Source: Mesaphorura yosii
Lineage: Eukaryota > Arthropoda > Collembola > Poduromorpha > Tullbergiidae
NCBI GenBank assembly: GCA_009869945.1
Contig: WIXG01000223.1
Coordinates: 62,001 to 126,000, forward strand
DNA: 64,000 nucleotides
Reading direction: 5' to 3'
Below are positions 49,638-61,955 of this stretch, one piece after another (position 1 is the first letter of the stretch; the number at the start of each line of letters is the position of its first letter). The notes under the pieces are model-generated. The model made no database searches and was not told the DNA's origin. It saw only the letters and a program-made list of their open reading frames with translations. A program made the position numbers and the translations under genes.

Positions 49638-51692
49638 CTTGACGCCTTTCACTCTAGAGCAGTACGTGTAACTCTCATCGTAGAATATTGAAGGATCAAA
49701 TTATTGCCTTGTCCGTGATGCATGCCTTCAATGACGACTGTGACGTGGTAGCACTGACAACGTTCGTTTGTCAATTCCGTTAGTCTTCCGTTCTTCCAGT
49801 CCAGTACGGCAGCACAAAGTGTTATCACCGCCAAGACAAGTGAACTCCTTCCGAGACAGGATTGAAGTTTTCTTCTCTCCCGTCGCCAGAGAAGTGAGGA
49901 CTGACGTCGGCGGACAGGTGAACCGAGAGGAGAAAGATACCTATTCTTCGTTTGGACCTCCCCGTCGTCTCCTTGGAGCAGATAAGTCGTCTCACTTGAT
50001 TAGTGACACTGGAACCCACACTTTTTAGTTGTTCACAAATAGGAAACGCTGATCTTCTGCCTACGAACGACTATGACTCTTTGTATGTTATCATCTTCTT
50101 TCTTTTCACATCCCGTGAACCCACATTGCTCGAAATGCCACTAAAAATGCATTCGCTTGTGTTGTGCATTAGCAACCAATACACTTTCGCACTTCTTTTA
50201 CATTCTACATGCATTTGTCATCATTTCGTACTTTCAGTGGAGGAAAAGTACTTTGCTCAGACAGCGCGCGCAGTGCAAGAGGCAAAAGACTCGGCTCGGA
50301 GTATCAGCCTCGAATCGAGCAAGCACTGTAACAACAACCGAAGGATATACCGTAAAGTCGCTTGAAGACCACCGCTACAGAAAAAAGACAAACGAATGTC
50401 AATTGAGGCAGAATTGGTGCCTTTGGCGTCGGTGTCAATAACTACTTCATATTCAACTTATGTGACCTTAGCATAATCAGTACCCCTTAATCCTCTACTT
50501 AAATCATACACTAGTACAGGATTGGCAGTTGTACGAAGTTTTACGGTAACAGCAAGATCATCTCTCGCGGGCATTCATACGTACTCACTGCTACTTTGCT
50601 GCTCTATGGCATCCGCGAAGGATGAACATTTGCAAAGCAAAGGGTTAAGAACACTTCTATGGTTGCGTTGAGCAGAACCAGGCAGGAGCCTCAACTTGGT
50701 GAGGTGATATGTTTTAAATCGAAGATTCGGTTGTGAAGTTTACCTCCTCGTGTACTGTACACAAAATTATGGCTCATTCTATTTTCTATCCGTCATTTGC
50801 TGAATGCTGTGGTGAGCCAGTCGGTTTTTTGTCTCACATTTTGAGGTGAATGTATGGGAAATGGCTTCAGTTGATCGTTCTGCTCTGGACTGGTCGCCCT
50901 GAGTTTCTGACGCCGAATTCAGCCGCAGTTGTGAGCAAGAGGGCTGTCGTTGTATTGTCTAGAAGCAATCAAGCGAATCCGGACCGAGGAATAAATGAGG
51001 AATGGAAAATGTGCTACCATTGGTCATGCCTAGGGACTGAGAGTAATTGTGAATGGTTTTTCAGGTTCAGGCAATTAAAAATTCGCATATGGCATCATGG
51101 AGAGTTGTTGAATCGAAAAAGGAGGAAGTTCCTAGTTGCCATGAGACATTTTATCTCGGCCATTGCACGACGAAGTTCTACAAGTTACAAAAATCCCAAC
51201 CTGGAATAGGCAGGAAGCATAAAATTCAATGTCGTAACCTCACCAAATGTTGACGGTCTCGATTTCGCCAATCTAAAAATTAGGTCAGCGCAAGAATAAA
51301 CCGTAGGGCCTAGTTCACGTAAGTTCGCAACAATAATTAAAGTATCTATTGCTTAACATATTCCAACATTTAAGCAAACCTCATTAGAGTCAGTAGTTTT
51401 TCCTTTGGTGATTATGTTAACGTGACAATTAACTCATCAGTCATCGAATTGACAAACTTCTCTGATCCTTAGTCAGGAGCAAGCAACTCTCATCAAAGTT
51501 TTAGCCTTGATTCGATATCAGTGCCCCACTTTCTGGGGACACAAATTGAGCACTCGACGTCTGATATTATTACCTGAATCTCTGAACATAGAATCATCAA
51601 TACAATTAAGCCATTAGCTATAACTTATCCAAACTACTCCATTTTTATACTTCTCTTCAGGGGATGAATTAAAAGAACTCCTCTGCAGAAGA
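49638..51692. other. Shared upstream region of the BRPF and CBS-like genes
   Basis: About 2 kb between two divergent genes; presumably holds both promoters. The open frames inside (for example 50850-51209 plus) have no recognisable domain. A pyrimidine tract ending in CTTCAG at 51659 suggests an untranslated leader exon that precedes the CBS-like ATG. Confidence 0.45.
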
Positions 51693-53531
51693 ATGGAGAA
51701 CAATCCTCTCGGCGATAGACCACCTGCCATCAATGGTCAGAATGATAATCTGGAAGACAATGCTCAGAATGAAGGTAGGCTTTCTCCGTTTTTATTTGAA
51801 AAAGTTATATAGCAAAGAGGGTTCTTTTGACAAAGGGAACAACTCCATGCCTGGTCCTCCAGTGCAGGTGAACAAGAAAACCCCAAATAATCACAAGTTC
51901 AGCCCAATTGTGGGCATCAATAACACTCGTGTGGAATTTGGTTTACGATGCAGCCTATTTGTCAAATGCTCCCATTTAAACGAACCAGGACTGGCCAGAT
52001 ACTCCTTGGGATTGCCAGTTTTAGATCTTTCGCCTCCTCATGACATGCTTATCACGTGGAGTCGCCATGACCTGGCCCTGGGCCTTTGCTATGCCGGTGC
52101 CATTAAAGGAAATCCTCACACGTCACTGGTGAAAATGTCAACAAACGTTCGACAAAGCAACCGATTATCTGACAACGATGTAAATCTACTACGTTGCTTT
52201 GGAATCACGATTATAACCGACCCAAATTCGACCACTCTCGTTGATGTTAGGTTCTACTTTTACGGCCTTCTACTTGCACGTATAATTAGTGACTTACGGG
52301 TTGCTGTTTTCTCTAGTTAGAAGCCCAAGTAGAGGTTGATTGCAGCCGCGACCGACTTGTGTTTAAATATGCAATGGCGAAGGAGGCGTGCAAGGGACTG
52401 CGAAGGGTTCACTCAAGCACTAGTGTCTTCACTGATGATCAATATGGCCTGACAATTCAGGACGAGATGGTTCAACCCCTGTTTGAAATTATAGTGCAAA
52501 CGAAGGGACTGTTTGACTTACTCGTTTGCGATATTGCAACTGCGCGGATTCTGCTCAATAGTAAGATATTGGAAGAATTTGTCAAAAACTACCAAGTGGC
52601 ATGTATTGAGGCGTACGATCCAGACGGTGAAGACGAAACTTGGTTGGGCGTGGATTATCCAGTTTCAAGTTCGTACCTACAATTTATTGAGAGGATTAAC
52701 GCTTCGCTGATAATTCTCATCATGCATAATAATACATCTTGTTTCCAAATTAATATTTCAGCGCAAATCGTCAGATTTAAAGTTCCCCTGTCTGCTGCCC
52801 GTGCAATGACCTACAGTTTGTTACACGATGAGGGTATCCTGTGCTCAGTGAAAAGTGGACTCATAATGGCTGGGACTGTGATAGCTGCTAAAAAATTTGG
52901 CTATGACAGCAACCCTAAAGCAAAGGTCATCACTTTACTGCCGGAGGGTCTCTTTCACGAGACACGACCCGAATCTCTGGAACAGGACTGGATGTTGGAG
53001 AATATGCTTTGGACAACAGAATACTTTGAGAGTAACCAATGCTGGTGGTGGAATGTCTCCCTTTCTGAACTCAGCCTGAAGCCGATTGCAATAACTTATC
53101 CAAGTATGACGATTGAAGAAACGATTCAGTTCATGAAAGAATCCATGGTCGACCGTGCAGGAATTGGCTATCAAGACAGTAATCGCGATCGATTGGAAGG
53201 AGTGGTGTTTCTCTCACATTTGGAATCTTACATTAACTGTGACGATCTCGAATTCTACGAAGAGCGCGTTGGAAATCCTGGCGAAAAGCCGGTATCATCA
53301 GTGATGAGCTCTTCGTTGGAGTATGCTGATATCAATATGAGGATGGGAGAAATTTCCTCAGTCCTGGTCAACACTGAATATTTGGTGGTCACATTAAGAT
53401 TGGGTCAAGAAGATGATCAACTTTGGACCGAAGAGAAAGTGGTTGGGATTGTATCAGCCGAAGACCTAATTAAATACAAGAAACAGACTCTACTGCATCA
53501 TCTCGACCAAGGTTACAATCTGAAGGGATAA
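51693..53531 (+). CDS. Cystathionine beta-synthase-like pseudoenzyme
   Basis: Exons: 51693-51774, 51818-52245, 52317-52668, 52762-53531; 543 residues. The overall fold matches cystathionine beta-synthase: a type II PLP-enzyme core (~45-400) that in true CBS joins homocysteine and serine, then two CBS motifs (~420-535, with WWWNVSLSELSL just before them as in animal CBS). The active site has been lost: the PLP-lysine segment (GGSVKDR in CBS) reads EPGLARYS with no Lys, the TSGNTG loop reads WSRHDL, and GTGGT reads IATAR. The N-terminal heme-binding Cys/His segment is not evident. Frames are intact throughout, so this looks like a maintained non-catalytic paralogue and not a dying gene. The second exon's acceptor (GCAAAG at 51817) has a poor pyrimidine tract, and the third intron (93 bp, no stop) could be retained. 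Confidence 0.8.
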
Positions 53532-53762
53532 AGATTCGCAGTTTACCATCATTTGCTTCAAAATTTAAAGTAGTCTCCGTCACTCTACTCTGTCAATCTG
53601 CACTCATGTGCACTCTAAATCTTGTAATTTGCAGATGTGTAGTATCAGCGTCCTTAAATTGAAAATGCAGTCATGATGACCAGGAAAAGTTTGTACCCTA
53701 AACATAGACCGATATGTTACTGAATAGCCATTAATTTATAAAAGTTGTAAACGTGAGGAGCC

Positions 53763-53768
53763 AATAAA
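53763..53768 (+). terminator. Poly(A) signal of the CBS-like gene
   Basis: AATAAA about 230 bp after the stop codon. Confidence 0.55.
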
Positions 53769-53961
53769 GTATGAACAAAGGTCACGAGTGACGCATAGAC
53801 AGGCCTGAATTGTTGTAACTCATATCTTTAATTTAGTCGGTAGTTATTTAAAATAATTGACAAAAGTTGAAGTTAGTCCTTGAGTTTGAATTTAATTTTT
53901 CTTAATCTGAACGTTTTCTTCAATTTCTTATTTCAACAAAACTAACACCCTCTATTCTTTC

Positions 53962-54190
53962 AGGCTGTATGGTACAAATGTAAGGCCTGCGCAAATTTGC
54001 GCACATCTCGTTGAATATCTTTTCAATCACTGCTTTTCAACGAAATTCACTGATTAGTCTGAACAGCCGGTTGCATTCGCCTCTGCTCAATGCTGGCAAT
54101 GGAGTTTTGTCTAATAGAATTTATGAAGTTAAACTAATGAGTTAGCAGAATAATAGTTTAGAATGCAGCCATATTTGTGCCATACAGCCT
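53962..54190. mobile_element. Small terminal-inverted-repeat element (MITE-like), 229 bp
   Basis: The left end AGGCTGTATGGTACAAATGT and the reverse complement of the right end (54171-54190) agree at 18 of 20 positions. Inside lies a perfect 16-base palindrome, TGCGCAAATTTGCGCA, at 53988-54003. There is no coding capacity. I see no target-site duplication, so family and status as a transposon are inferred from the ends alone. Confidence 0.55.
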
Positions 54191-54581
54191 TAACTATCAC
54201 TAACGCTTAACGGAATCTTAACAGCTATCAAAGGGAATGAGAGCTGAAAAAAGTATCTCTCAAGAGTATAGAAATACGATTAATTGCTACTACGATGAGG
54301 TTAATAATATTCTTCAGAGCTCACTTAATTTGGAATGGGACCACTTGCCAAACACGAGCGTGTAATTCCTCGCAGTTCATCCTATTTGCCCAATTGTGTC
54401 TCATATTGCTCTACCCCTGCCTAAAGAACGAAACTGGAGATGTTTGGCATGATCACGTTTGCTTCGCTTTGTAAATATTTTACATAGTTTGTACCTGCAG
54501 CAAAAACTAATTTGCTTTATCGAAAGTCTTGCTGAAGTTGATCCGACAAGACCGTGTGAGTTTGAGGTGAGTTCATGCAAA

Positions 54582-55267
54582 TCAAGGTGTACCGCAGTAA
54601 CCACTGTCAGCGTCGCCCGTGCTACGCCTGAGAACAAAAATATAAGGAATTTAGGAGTTGATGGAATATATCTTCCAAATTGCACGGTACGAATGCCAAT
54701 GCGGCATAGGAATGTTCCTGTTTTCTTGTACCTTCCCTCAGTTGCTTGACTGGCTTGGGCCTCATCTCCTTGCCAGTTGTCAAGGCTGACTCTTTCGAAC
54801 AGCCATGGATATTGTCTGAACAGTTTTCCGAGGTAATCAAATGCATAGTGGATGGTTTCTTTCACTTCTTCGACGTTCCATGAACCGTGTTCGTGACCTT
54901 GAGGTTCTTTAAATCCATGATTAGTATTAGTTGCACGATCGTCTACGTCAATATCGCCATCACTCCAGCCGCCAGGGATTCGATTGTATGGTGGTGATGC
55001 ATCCCACTGCATTTGCGGTTGCTCTTGGTGAATGGGCAAAAATGCCGATTCCTCCAACATTTGGTCAGAGCTAGCAGCAATCAAAGTGTTTGGATGATTC
55101 ACGGGCACGTCTTTGTTTGTATCGGCGAAAGTTATGTTGCTTGCAACAGAAGAAGCGTGATTGTAGTTTGGAGGCTCTCCGGAGCTCGAAGCACTGTAGT
55201 AAAGATGTCCATGTTGGTCAACTTGAATGTCAGTTTGAGTCCCTCGTGAGTGGCGAAGAAGATACAT
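54582..55267 (-). CDS. Small unknown protein, two exons (possibly longer upstream)
   Basis: Exons: 54732-55267 and 54582-54627, 193 residues if the ATG at 55267 starts it; the frame is open a little further upstream, and an acceptor-like TACTGTCAG precedes the ATG, so an earlier exon is possible. I do not recognise it. The N-terminal two thirds look disordered (Ser, Asn, Gln, Pro, His rich); residues ~135-175 look helical and amphipathic, with EEVKETIHYAFDYLGKLFRQ. Without the 104-bp intron the frame runs on for 300 bases with a different composition, which is why I prefer the splice ending in GYCGTP. No signal peptide or membrane helix. Real gene status is moderate. Confidence 0.4.
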
Positions 55268-56968
55268 GCTTTGGCACTGACAGTAGTATTGAATTTCGCA
55301 GCTGTGGACTGAATACCTGCCCACTGAATTTTGGTGCAATTATGTGTTTCTTGTTCGCTAATAATTCCTATTGCGTTACAATTCTCCGGATGTCCTCAAC
55401 TGTTCTACTCTGCACAACCTCAAAGCACAGACTCATACACCCTGGAAGCCTTGAGACGCAAGTAGGTAAAGAATGTGGTATAGAAAGGGCCCCATCATGG
55501 ATATAGCCATCCCCTCTTCTAATGCTAATATTAATTTCAGATGCTTGTTTGCATTCATACTTCATTTACACTTCTAAACAGTCTTTTTTGTAACAATTTT
55601 TGAACTCAACTCCCTTCATACTGGCGAGTCAGAAGACTGGATGACAATTGATCATGCATGAGTACGATAAGATTCTGGATTCTATACATGTTAGCAATAA
55701 TCGTCAGCTATTTTGAACTTACGGACGATTGCCTTGTGCATTGTCTCAATGCATCTTTTGTTCTAGAATCATATCGTGCTCGATACTGGATAGCTCTTAA
55801 AATTCAAATTGCAACTGACGAGATGACAGTTTGAATGTTCAGATTGCCAGCAGCCACGACATCAGCTTGAACTCAAAAATACATCCAAATAAAGATAGGC
55901 TTCAGGATAAGCACACATTTCACTGACTTTGCAAAACACAAACTCTATCCTATCCTGATGCACACTACAACCGATGACATAACGCTGATCAGAATTCTGA
56001 CATTGTAAAAGCGGTAAAAGTGTAACCATCCTGCGACTGCTTTCATTCAAGGTTGCTTTACTGTCAATAATTACATGGGAAATTTGACGCTCATTGGTGT
56101 GCGAACAGTCAATAGTTACACTATTAATAGCTACCGAACGAAGTCAATGTTAATCAAATATTTTTGGGATTGCATCGTCATTTGGAATTACATTGACATT
56201 AACATTAGCCTCTTCAAGTGGGGCTACCATTCTGGTTATTTGTCTCAGACTGATAGATTAGGTTCAAAGCCACAAGGAACAGCAGAAACTAACTTGATTT
56301 CGATTGTTTGAGTGTTTATTTATCATGATCACTTAACGAGGAATTTCATGAACACATTGCATGCAGTCTCTCTTGACGAGAATGTGGAGTTGGTAATTAT
56401 CTTTGTCCTGACCTTCTTAGCCATGATCTGAATACAAATCTTAACTTTTGAGTCAAAAAGTGAGCTAATGAGTACGAAGCTCATTTAGCTGGTGGTTGTT
56501 AGAACGGAAGTCAAATTAGTCTTGTAATCGTAGTTAAGCTGACACATTCTGTTTCGTTTGTCAAAGTTTCTTGTCTGCAACAAAGATTAGCTGCTCTGGC
56601 TGTCTGTAAACTGCAACGTGAGAAAGATTTAAAAACACAACTTTCTATTTCGAATCTTGTCTTGTCATACAATTTTGAGTAAAATAGAAAAAAGTATGAC
56701 ACAAATTAAGTGGCATGTCACTGGTATTACTACACTGATCTGACGATACAATTGATTTGTGCACTACAGGAGACGGGTAAGTTGGTCATTACTTGCGCTA
56801 ATCTATCCATTCATATTAACCAATGGGTTCATTCACAACATCATGCTCTAATTAGGCGGGTTGCCGTTGGAGTCTTTCAATTGCATCGACATTGCATGCG
56901 GCTGTAAGGATCACCTATATTGTATGTTGGGATGAAATTACGTTATTTGAGGTAGCCAATGTCACCAT
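55268..56968. other. Intergenic, nothing recognised
   Basis: About 1.7 kb. Short open frames only, on both strands, without family resemblance or paired splice sites. Presumed upstream region of the unknown minus-strand gene. Confidence 0.45.
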
Positions 56969-57284
56969 CCCGAGAAACATTTACAATGTTGGGCCAACCA
57001 ACTGTATGGCCGTTGGGAATCGGTTGGGCCTTTGTTGGCCAACGCATCCCCAACCCCAACAAAGTTTACCCAACCAAATAGCAAGCTTGGCCCATCCACG
57101 CGCCGATGGCCAAAAATGAAGGTTGGCCACTTTGTGGAGAATTGTAGGCATATGATTGCGCACGATTTTCCAAGCACGTTGGTCCTTTTCTGGCCCATTT
57201 TTGAATTCCGCGTGGTCGTGAATGGGGAATGAACCTATCGCCAACTGATGCTAACCTGGCCCAACCGTATAAATGTTTCTCTGG
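56969..57284. mobile_element. Terminal-inverted-repeat element (MITE-like), 316 bp
   Basis: Left end 56969-56995 and the reverse complement of right end 57258-57284 match at 23 of 27 positions, sharing GAGAAACATTTA and GTTGGGCC. The interior is GC-richer than its surroundings and carries many scattered copies of GTTGGCC / GGCCAAC in both directions. No protein is encoded. The dinucleotide AT flanks both sides, possibly a 2-bp target duplication. It ends about 105 bp before the ATG of the F-box gene. Confidence 0.6.
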
Positions 57285-57390
57285 ATTGTTGGTTATAAAA
57301 CTATTTGTTTTGTTCTTTTTAGCGACGTTCTTAATCTGCAGATTGAGCTCTGATTCTAACCCCATCATCGTCACAAATACTAGGACGCAA

Positions 57391-59460
57391 ATGGCCATGA
57401 CATTTGATGAGAGTAGTAATATTGAACTGAAACTCGTAGCGCACGCGACTACACCGGGCGACTTACAAGATGAGGTTGACAAAAATGGGGTTAATGGAAG
57501 TATCGGCGCGTCGAATAGCGAAACAAATTTGGAGGACTCGGATGATGAGGGACAGAAAAATCCGTTATTTATTGATGTTGTAAGTTTAATGCCAGTTTTC
57601 CACCATATCCGGTTACAATCTATGAGTTACATATTTTTGTTACATTAATTTTAGATAATTCAACGAGTTTTGGAATATTGTGAGCTGGAGTCCCTGTTTT
57701 CATGCAGACTTGTGTGCAAGAAATGGAATCCGGAAGCATGGAATCAGATTAAGAAACGAAATCTGATTGTAATCAGGTCCATAGATAGAATTCCCAACTA
57801 TCTTCGATCGTCGCTTCATTTAAATCGGCTTGGATTTTTCAATTTCAATGTAAAACAAAATTCTTCAGAGCTGGAATCTCTCCTAGCCACGACTGGTGCG
57901 CATGTAAAGGATTTGGTGCTAAACTTTAATGATAAACAACTGGATTTCGACGAACTGAAGCTAATCCTTACAAGAATGCCGAACTTAGAAAGGTTGAACA
58001 TGACATGCCTCCCCTGCGATCTATTTCGACAACAAAAGGGCGACGTGATATCAGAAGAAACACATGAAATGAAGCCACTCTTAAAACTCAGGAGTTTATC
58101 ACTTCGCGAACGCTGTCATTTTGAAGTAGAACGACCGGGCGAGTCTGAACGCTTCTTCCTCAAGTTACTTTCATATATGCCAAATTTGGAAGAACTAACA
58201 GGAGCGCTTGGATGGAGTGCCAGTCATTTGTTTAAAGCTTTGAACAGTTCTCATCTACCAAACCTGGCACACCTGGGCATTGTTGGGGCGTTTAATAGAG
58301 AATCCGCGGCAATTTTGGAAAAATTGAGACTAAGATCGATTTATCTAGGCGTGGGAACACATTACAATGACGACAATCACCACAATGTGATTTACGCACA
58401 GAGAGAGACCCTCCAAACTCTGGGTCTGGGATGGTCGAGTTTCCATAGTCGGGTCACAAGTGATCAGCTAGCATCAGAGTTTCCTCAGCTCAAATGTCTC
58501 AGCCTTTGTGACGCGTCCAAATGGGAGCCACAGCCGTGTCCCAAGACCTACCTCACCGCAGTTGGGATTCAGAAGTTTCAAGTAGACATTCGAATAGTCA
58601 CAGACTTTGAGTTCGTTGCACTGAATCCGTGTTTTGGGAAGGTCAAAGACTTGGATATTTCATTTTCTTTGAAATGGGGATCTGTTTGCGAACGTGGAGA
58701 TATTTGTTTATCGACTTTGAGAGCAACGTTTCCGACCCTTAGAAGTTTAACGCTGAGAGCGCCGCTGGACTTCCCATTTGGATATATCTTCAAGCTGTTT
58801 GCTGATCTGGACGAGTTGGCAATACATTTCGTATCTAGCCCAGACGATCCGGAAGATTTTGAGAGCTCAGGCTATTTGGATTCTTTGCTAACCGGAATAG
58901 AAGAAAGTGACTGTGATTATGTGAGACCTCGCCTAGAAGGAAGAAATGATGTGGCTTTTGTGACGGATCAAGCACAGGCTTTGTTGCACATCGCCAGAGG
59001 TATGCCGGGAGTAGTACTTTTTAGTACTCACTGACCGCATGGAATTGACTTGATTGTGCCTTCGAATCTGCAACTCGTTCTACTATGTTCTATCTAGACA
59101 AAAATGGGCCCGGGATGCCTCTTTCAAATCTGCAAAATCTCAAGAAGTTATCCATCATCACGTTCCGTGGAAAAAACATTTCATGTGTGACAGTGCAGTT
59201 ATGTCTGTGGATCATGCCAAGACTTGCTTCCATCACAATTGTTCAGGTAAAGAAACGTAGCCAGCACAGTATTTAGAGTGGTTCACTACGGTCTTACTGT
59301 TTATGTATCTTAACTCAAGGCGGATCTAGATGTAGAAGAAACTTTGCGAAAAGTATTTCCACCTACCACGTTTCTACACATCGGCGGATTCAGAGACTCT
59401 CTGCTGTATCGTCTGCGTCTCAGAATGCCTAGTGAGAAGAGATTTCAATTCATTGAATGA
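57391..59460 (+). CDS. F-box/leucine-rich-repeat-like protein
   Basis: Exons: 57391-57579, 57655-58999, 59098-59246, 59320-59460; 607 residues. Probable substrate adaptor of an SCF ubiquitin ligase. After a 60-residue acidic N-terminus, residues ~63-105 form an F-box (IIQRVLEYCELESLFSCRLV then CKKWN), the part that binds Skp1. The rest reads as irregular leucine-rich repeats (LVLNFNDKQLDFDELKLI, MPNLERLNMTCLP, LPNLAHLGIVGAF, FPQLKCLSLCD, LRATFPTLRSLTLRAP, LSNLQNLKKLSIITF). The target is unknown. The start could be ATG 57391 or the next one at 57397. The GAG/GTATGC donor at 58999 is preferred to reading through to a stop 33 bases later because the downstream exons continue the repeat pattern. 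Such genes are numerous in springtails, from memory. Confidence 0.8.
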
Positions 59461-59523
59461 CAGATGTACTTAAACGTAACAAATATGTACAACCCCAAGA
59501 ATTACAACGGGTATCAAAATCTC

Positions 59524-59529
59524 AATAAA
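59524..59529 (+). terminator. Poly(A) signal of the F-box gene
   Basis: AATAAA 64 bp after the stop codon. Confidence 0.55.
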
Positions 59530-59941
59530 CAGGGCAACTTTGTATTCCATTAAATACGGAAACAAATAATACAGACAACTTGAAATTTTGGTAAGCATAT
59601 CAACATTGATTGTGATCATGCACGCAATTTGCAATTACAATTTCTTAAATGCATTTGCCTCATTACCGTTGCACAAAGACTCTCCCCGAAACTAGTCAAC
59701 GGCAAAGCGCGAATTCAAACGATACCGACAACTCATCACTTCTACATTCATATCATTGTGAGCTATTGGACGGAGCAAAAATTCATTTTCACGGCCGACA
59801 CTTATTTCATGCCAAGTCTAGAGGCGTGATTTAGAAACACATTTTCTTAGCAAATTATTTGCTGTGCTGTTTCATTCAAGTCGCCTGGCAACCTGTCAAA
59901 ATTTGAGAGTGGAGGATCACTTCCGTAACGTAAATTGAAGG

Positions 59942-61425
59942 ATGACATCTGCTATTTCAGTCACGACGATTGATACTGGGCACGAGGATATGATCGTAAG
60001 TTTAACGCTGATTCGACCGTACTCATAATTTTAGCTGGAACTGGAACCCACTTTTACGTAACTGCAATCGTATTTCTATTATTTAGCACGATGCCCAGAT
60101 GGATTTCCTTGGAACGAAATTGGCCACATGCTCCTGTGATAAGTCAATTCGGTTGTTCGATCTTAACTTAACAACTGGAACTCAAACCTTTCTGACGGAA
60201 CTCAAGGGACATCAGGGACCGGTGAGGCATATGCTGATTATGTCTTACACCACGAATTGGGCTCCACCAACAGGCGAATTTCTTCACACCGTCTATCTTG
60301 CAGGTTTGGCAATTGGCTTGGGCTCATCCACGGTATGGAACATTGCTGGCATCTTGCTCTTACGACAGAAGGGTGATAATTTGGAAGGAGAACGATGGCA
60401 AATGGGAAATTTATTACAACTATGATGGCCATGATTCGTCGGGTTAGCTAATCATAATTACTACAAGGATTAAAAGTACCAATTTTTCTAATTCGTAAAA
60501 TATTATTAATATTCGTGTAGTTAACAGCGTCATTTGGGCTCCACCAGAATGGGGCCTGATGTTGGCCTGTGGCAGTTCCGATAGCACCATCACTGTATTG
60601 TCCTTCCAAAATGATCGCTGGGTTGCGTCAAAGATTACAAATGCTCACACTGTATGTTTTCTATTTAATTTAAATAGTAAGTAAAATTAGAATTTTTATT
60701 TTTATTTTCTAATTATTGTATAGTTGGGATGTAACGCTGTCTCTTGGGCTCCGGCTGCTGCTCCTGTTTTAAAGCATGGGGAAACACAAGTTGTCAAGCG
60801 TTTTGTCTCTGGTGGATGTGACAACTTGGTCAAGATTTGGAAGTACGTTTGCATGATAGCCTCACTGCATTCTAATTCAGTAAAAATCAGTGAAATTTTG
60901 AATCTGATTTCAGGGAAGAAGGTGATGGCTGGGTTGAAGAGGTGAAATTGGAAGGTCATGCAGATTGGGTTCGGGATGTTGCTTGGTCTCCATCAGCTGG
61001 ATTGAGCAGTATGAAAATTGCCAGCTCGTCACAGGTATGGCATTTCGATATTCTACATGGAAATGGAACATGAGATGAGATGACAGGAATTACGAACATA
61101 ATATACTCAAGGTTTTGTTCTAACGTAGGATCGACGGGTCATTATTTGGAATAATAAGGATGGATTGGCTTGGAATCCAGAACCGCTCCACATATTTGAT
61201 GATGTCATTTGGCATGTTAGTTGGAATTTCGTGGGAGATGTGCTTGCTGTTTCTGGCGGAGATAATCAAGTAAAGCAATTCTCTTCATTAAAATATGCCT
61301 AATCCCTTTAAAAGTTTTATAAATTCTGGTGATGTGTACAGGTTAGCCTTTGGAAGAAGCAGGAGACCGGGACTTGGGAGTGTATCAGTGATTCATCGCA
61401 AAATGATCGGGAGCGTCAACTTTAA
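59942..61425 (+). CDS. Sec13: Sec13, COPII coat and nuclear pore WD40 protein
   Basis: Exons: 59942-59995, 60087-60221, 60304-60442, 60521-60651, 60724-60842, 60914-61034, 61129-61269, 61342-61425; 307 residues, the usual length. A six-bladed WD40 propeller that pairs with Sec31 in the outer COPII coat at ER exit sites, and with the Nup107 complex and GATOR2 in other roles. Blades are seen as [78 protein letters not shown] and [16 protein letters not shown]; the start [18 protein letters not shown] and the internal [19 protein letters not shown] are family hallmarks. All junctions are in phase. Confidence 0.97.
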
Positions 61426-61547
61426 CGGTTCATAAACAAAACAAGTTTCAGATTACAATGCTATGAATACCTTTCTTATTGCATTTGCCTGCTAAGTTAT
61501 ATAATTCTTACTTTACTACCCGTACCACATTTCTTAATACAAATGTC

Positions 61548-61553
61548 AATAAA
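61548..61553 (+). terminator. Poly(A) signal of Sec13
   Basis: AATAAA about 120 bp after the stop codon. Confidence 0.6.
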
Positions 61554-61955
61554 TAGGTATTTTGGTTAAATATTACAAATAAAATATATATAATCAAAAA
61601 CGAGAGAAAGTTGGCATTGTGCGTTATTCCTACATGACTTCCTTTGGCTTCTGGCTTGCCATCGAACAGATGAATTGTGGGTTAGGAAATTCCCACTTTC
61701 ATCATTTCATTTCTGTCTCCCTTTCACCAGTGCGACATGTTTTGTTGTGCTTCTTGTTGCGCTTTGTTTCCTGCCAACGTGACTGTGACACATCAATTTC
61801 CACCGTGTGTTAGTGTGTTATTGATTTTTGTACTTAATCTTACAAATTTCGTTTTGTTCAGAACATCCAATTCACTCATCCAGTCCAAACGTAAAATGCA
61901 TAAGGAACGATTTCGCTGCTGATTAGTTTATTCAGACCACCTCCCCAATACGAGC

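Noticed and set aside
50850-51209. 119-codon plus-strand frame between BRPF and the CBS-like gene
   Set aside because: No recognisable domain, no splice partners and ordinary intergenic composition.
54401-54731. Continuation of the unknown minus-strand frame past 54732
   Set aside because: Composition changes abruptly, and a clean donor/acceptor pair removes it; treated as intron and 3' untranslated sequence.
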